This document shows, in pieces, positions 22,113-24,144 of a stretch of DNA of 24,144 nucleotides (position 1 is the stretch's first letter; each line of letters begins with the position of its first letter). Position numbers and translations under genes: made by a program. The notes below the pieces were generated by a model, which was not told the origin of the DNA, made no database searches, and worked only from the letters and a program-made list of their open reading frames with translations. Source of the stretch: Methanoculleus marisnigri (GTDB lineage Archaea; Halobacteriota; Methanomicrobia; Methanomicrobiales; Methanoculleaceae); NCBI GenBank assembly GCA_002503885.1, contig DASQ01000021.1, forward strand, positions 1 through 24,144. Reading direction: 5' to 3'.

Positions 22113-22928
22113 TCAGGGCCCGGCTTTCGGCCGGACAATCCGCTCCACCTCGCCGCGGTAGAGCCGGTAGAGGCTGTCGGCGAGGTTACCCAGTTCGGGG
22201 AGGATCATGAAGAGAGCATAGGCGAGGACCACGAGGAATACGAGTGCTCCGAGTTCGGCCATAACGTTGTGCGCCCAGAAGAAACTCTCGTACCCGAGCT
22301 CGCCGTTCCCGGCGATCGTGGAGAGGTAAGGGAACCACTGCTCGGTGTACGCCGTGATCACGAAGACGTTTCTGACGATGTTTAAGATATAGATCGTCGG
22401 GAAGACCAGGAGGAGGCCGGCGATCTTCTGCCGCGTCGTCGACTGCACGCCCCAGGCAACCCCGAGCATGATCGCGATACTCTGGATGCCGGTGCAGGCA
22501 AGGATGATCTCGGTCTGGAACCCGTTGCGCTCCATCAGGTTCCAGGCACTGAAGTGCACGGGATACCCGACTGCCGCGAGTGCCGCGGCGGTCTGATCTG
22601 CGACTGCTGCAATCAGCCAGTCCCCGAGTGCGGGTATGTAGCCGAAGGGCGCAAAGATCAGGAACGCCACGGCCGCTATAGTCGAGAGCTGCATCACCCG
22701 GGGATCGTCGCGGAGCAGGTACTTTGCGGTGATATAGAGGAAAGGAACCGAGAGCACGGCTATCGCGGGGTACATGAAATTGTTGAGGGAGAAGTAGTAC
22801 GGGAGCTCGAGAAAGAGATATCCGACGATGCTTGCCCACCCGCCGATGGCAAAGTACTTCCGGAACCGCCCGGGGATAAGGAAGACGAGAAAGCAGATGC
22901 AGGAGATCAGCACCAGATAATCCTTCAT
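22113..22928 (-). CDS. artA: Archaeosortase A, PGF-CTERM protein-sorting enzyme
   Basis: A 271-residue polytopic membrane protein of the exosortase/archaeosortase family. The three catalytic residues are all visible: Cys145 in LACTGIQSIAIM, Arg186 in LNIVRNVFVITAY and His220 in FFWAHNV. The overall layout, including the hydrophobic N-terminus (LVLISCICFLVFLIPG) and the loop after the first catalytic segment, matches archaeosortase A. In haloarchaea it removes the C-terminal PGF-CTERM tripartite tail of surface proteins, and the protein is then anchored through a lipid. No PGF-CTERM substrate gene lies in this window, as is usual since substrates are scattered. AAAGGTAAAGG directly precedes the ATG at 22928. 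It is divergent from the transcription factor S gene. Confidence 0.9.
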   Translation of the reverse strand: MKDYLVLISCICFLVFLIPGRFRKYFAIGGWASIVGYLFLELPYYFSLNNFMYPAIAVLSVPFLYITAKYLLRDDPRVMQLSTIAAVAFLIFAPFGYIPALGDWLIAAVADQTAAALAAVGYPVHFSAWNLMERNGFQTEIILACTGIQSIAIMLGVAWGVQSTTRQKIAGLLLVFPTIYILNIVRNVFVITAYTEQWFPYLSTIAGNGELGYESFFWAHNVMAELGALVFLVVLAYALFMILPELGNLADSLYRLYRGEVERIVRPKAGP

Positions 22929-23054
22929 CCTTTACCTTTCGGCGTATCTGACATTAAAGCATTTGTGCGCCCGATCCGACCGAGTCTCCGGTGGTGCAGT
23001 CCCGGCCACCCGACTGACCAAGGGTTAATTTTGATCGGCACACCATTTATTATA

Positions 23055-23369
23055 ATGATGTTCTGTCCGCAGTGCAAAGGCCTGATGATATCGTCTGGTG
23101 GTCAGATGAAATGCAAAAAATGTGGCTATATCAGGGAGATCAACGACCTCGACCGGTTGAAGAAGACAGACAAGCGCGTGGAGAAGGAGATCACCATCGT
23201 CGACGAAGAGGACACGATTGCAACCCTCCCGACCGCGACCGTCAAATGCTCGGAGTGCGAATGCACAACGGCATACTGGTGGCTGCGACAGTTGCGGGCA
23301 GCAGATGAGAGCGAAGTCAGGTTCTACCGTTGCACCGCCTGCGGCAAGACGTGGCGCGAGTACGATTAA
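23055..23369 (+). CDS. tfs: Transcription factor S (TFIIS-like cleavage factor)
   Basis: A 104-residue protein of the archaeal TFS family, which restarts backtracked RNA polymerase by stimulating transcript cleavage. The N-terminal zinc ribbon has Cys4, Cys7, Cys20 and Cys23 (CPQC, CKKC). A linker leads to the C-terminal ribbon with Cys65, Cys68, Cys93 and Cys96. The active-site hairpin is RAADESEVRFYRC, with Asp84-Glu85 at the catalytic positions, so it should be a cleavage-competent TFS rather than an inhibitory paralogue. Two adjacent ATG codons (23055, 23058) exist; the MMFCP start is common in the family. A long in-frame extension upstream is a shadow of the archaeosortase gene. A TATA-like GGTTAATTTT near 23024-23033 fits a very short leader. 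Confidence 0.93.
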   Translation: MMFCPQCKGLMISSGGQMKCKKCGYIREINDLDRLKKTDKRVEKEITIVDEEDTIATLPTATVKCSECECTTAYWWLRQLRAADESEVRFYRCTACGKTWREYD

Positions 23370-23798
23370 GCAGATCCGTATCCTCCGTTGCCCCTCCGGG
23401 GCCTCTTCTTCCTTCTGATTGGGTTTGTAGGTCTATCGGCCGGTATCCTTCATTCGCCCCGCCGCGTCCACGCTCTCTGTTCCTGTGAGGGCATTTCCGG
23501 GTGGTCAACTCTGCAGATGCGAGCGCCCCCACAACCAGGGGGGGTGCAGGGTATCTTGTATGCTCTCTGCCGGAATGCCCTGTTTCGTGGTGAAGCGTGC
23601 CGTGCGAAAGGCTGAGGCAGTCCGTCAGAAGACAGGCAACCCGATTGAATGAAGTGCCGCATCCAATGTCCGCTCATATACGACGGGCAAGGAGACCCCC
23701 GGTTTCAACCGGGGGAGGAATTGCCCGCATCAAGCCCCGTACACTTTCGCCCCGCGGGGGTTACCTTATAGACAGATGAGTCCCAAAGATAAGAGATA
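23370..23798. other. Flank of the right TnpB gene with structured sequence
   Basis: About 430 bp without an intact gene. It contains a C-run/G-run pair near 23526-23544, a short reading frame ending at 23652 that might be a TnpB tail, a strong two-tier hairpin (23684-23727), and a CCCCGCGGGG palindrome (23750-23759). This is probably mobile-element end sequence, perhaps of two adjacent IS200/IS605-type elements. Confidence 0.55.
23684..23727 (+). repeat. Two-tier stem-loop upstream of right tnpB
   Basis: The outer stem CGGGCAA/TTGCCCG (23684-23690 with 23721-23727) and the inner stem CCCCCGGTT/AACCGGGGG (23696-23704 with 23707-23715) are separated by a symmetric purine internal loop, GGAGA against AGGAA. 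Terminal hairpins of this type occur at IS200/IS605 ends, where the right end is transcribed as omega RNA. It starts about 115 bp upstream of the tnpB ATG. Confidence 0.6.
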
Positions 23799-24144
23799 AT
23801 GGCACTGCGAGTCGTCAGCAACTATCTGCGCCTTCCCCAGAAGACGTTCTGGATCCTCGACACGCTCGCGTACCATGCTAAAAGCATGTACAATGTAGGA
23901 CTGTACAACGTCCGGCAGCACTATGCGACGCACCGGGAGAACCGTCAGATCCTTCTGGGCCTCCGGCCGGATCTCACCTCGGGGGTTGACATCCTGGTCG
24001 GATCCTACCTTCCCTACACCCGGAAGAAGGACTTCCCCTACAAAGAGTGCAGCACCTACGTGCAGTCAAAGCCGAACGAAAACTACGGATTGCTGCACAG
24101 CGATACCGCTCAGCAGACCCTCAAGTCCGTTGAAGAGGCGTACA
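23799..24144 (+). CDS. tnpB: TnpB/OrfB-family transposon protein, N-terminal part (runs off window)
   Basis: An open frame of 115 codons from the ATG at 23799 to the right edge. The N-terminal pattern LAYHAKSMYNVGLYNVRQHY and, further on, SDTAQQTLKSVEEAY are typical of IS200/IS605 OrfB (TnpB) proteins, of the subgroup with a long insert between these helices. The RuvC nuclease residues and zinc finger would be downstream, outside the window. No TnpA is visible upstream. It differs clearly from the left-edge TnpB, so the two are not copies of one element. Whether it is intact cannot be seen. Confidence 0.85.
   Translation, partial: MALRVVSNYLRLPQKTFWILDTLAYHAKSMYNVGLYNVRQHYATHRENRQILLGLRPDLTSGVDILVGSYLPYTRKKDFPYKECSTYVQSKPNENYGLLHSDTAQQTLKSVEEAY

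Noticed and set aside
21164..22138. A 324-codon frame antisense to the CDP-alcohol transferase
   Set aside because: The plus-strand frame has a perfect catalytic motif and membrane segments; the antisense product is highly charged and featureless.
22554..23054. In-frame N-terminal extension of transcription factor S
   Set aside because: It overlaps the archaeosortase gene on the other strand; TFS proteins are about 105 residues and begin at the MMFCP start.
1..24144. CRISPR array, defence island, prophage or biosynthetic cluster
   Set aside because: No regularly spaced repeats were found, and apart from the TnpB genes every gene belongs to a core or transport family.

Overview
The window is about 24 kb of GC-rich archaeal chromosome. 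It is most likely from a methanogen of the order Methanomicrobiales, and a Methanoculleus-like genome fits best. The archaeal signs are Hef, transcription factor S, Pth2, archaeal-type glycyl-tRNA synthetase, an archaeosortase, a geranylgeranyl reductase-family flavoprotein and an ArfC-type reductase. A bacterial-type gyrBA operon and a CbiM/PDGLE/CbiO/CbiQ metal importer narrow it towards methanogens. The genus is an inference from gene content and composition; nothing was searched.

Layout from left to right. 1-613: the 5' part of an outward-facing TnpB/OrfB gene and its flank. 614-3208 (minus): a two-domain sulfurtransferase, a UPF0173 metallo-hydrolase, and a helix-turn-helix protein resembling haloarchaeal conditioned medium-induced protein 4. 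3517-7478 (plus): glyS and hef, overlapping by 4 bp. 7469-7849 (minus): a zinc-ribbon p27-autoantigen-family protein, divergent from a UPF0147 protein (7916-8179) and sharing one TATA-like box with it. 8308-8721 (minus): a YjbQ-family protein. 8722-9346: a gene-free stretch holding a G/C-rich repeat inside a possible mobile-element remnant. 9347-13727 (minus): gyrB-gyrA. 13936-14250: an unrecognised small protein. 14368-17032 (minus): an ECF-type metal importer whose membrane component looks nickel-type rather than cobalt-type. 17095-18312 (minus): the flavoprotein reductase. 18313-18810: gene-free, with the second repeat copy. 18811-20441 (plus): pth2-truD. 20451-21143 (minus): arfC. 21287-21919 (plus): a CDP-alcohol phosphatidyltransferase. 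22113-22928 (minus): archaeosortase A. 23055-23369 (plus): transcription factor S. 23370-23798: hairpin-rich flank of a second outward-facing TnpB gene that runs off the right edge.

Most genes are core information-processing or envelope functions in short, tightly packed operons. Several overlap by 1-11 bp: glyS/hef, pth2/truD, gyrB/gyrA, cbiO/cbiQ and cbiM/PDGLE. Three products touch lipid or surface biology (reductase, CDP-alcohol transferase, archaeosortase) but lie in separate transcription units. I see no defence island, CRISPR array, prophage, tRNA or rRNA. The least explained material is non-coding: a dispersed repeat family of about 150 bp, a 56-nt two-part hairpin between convergent genes, repeated heptamers in the metal-importer promoter, and structured ends near both TnpB genes.
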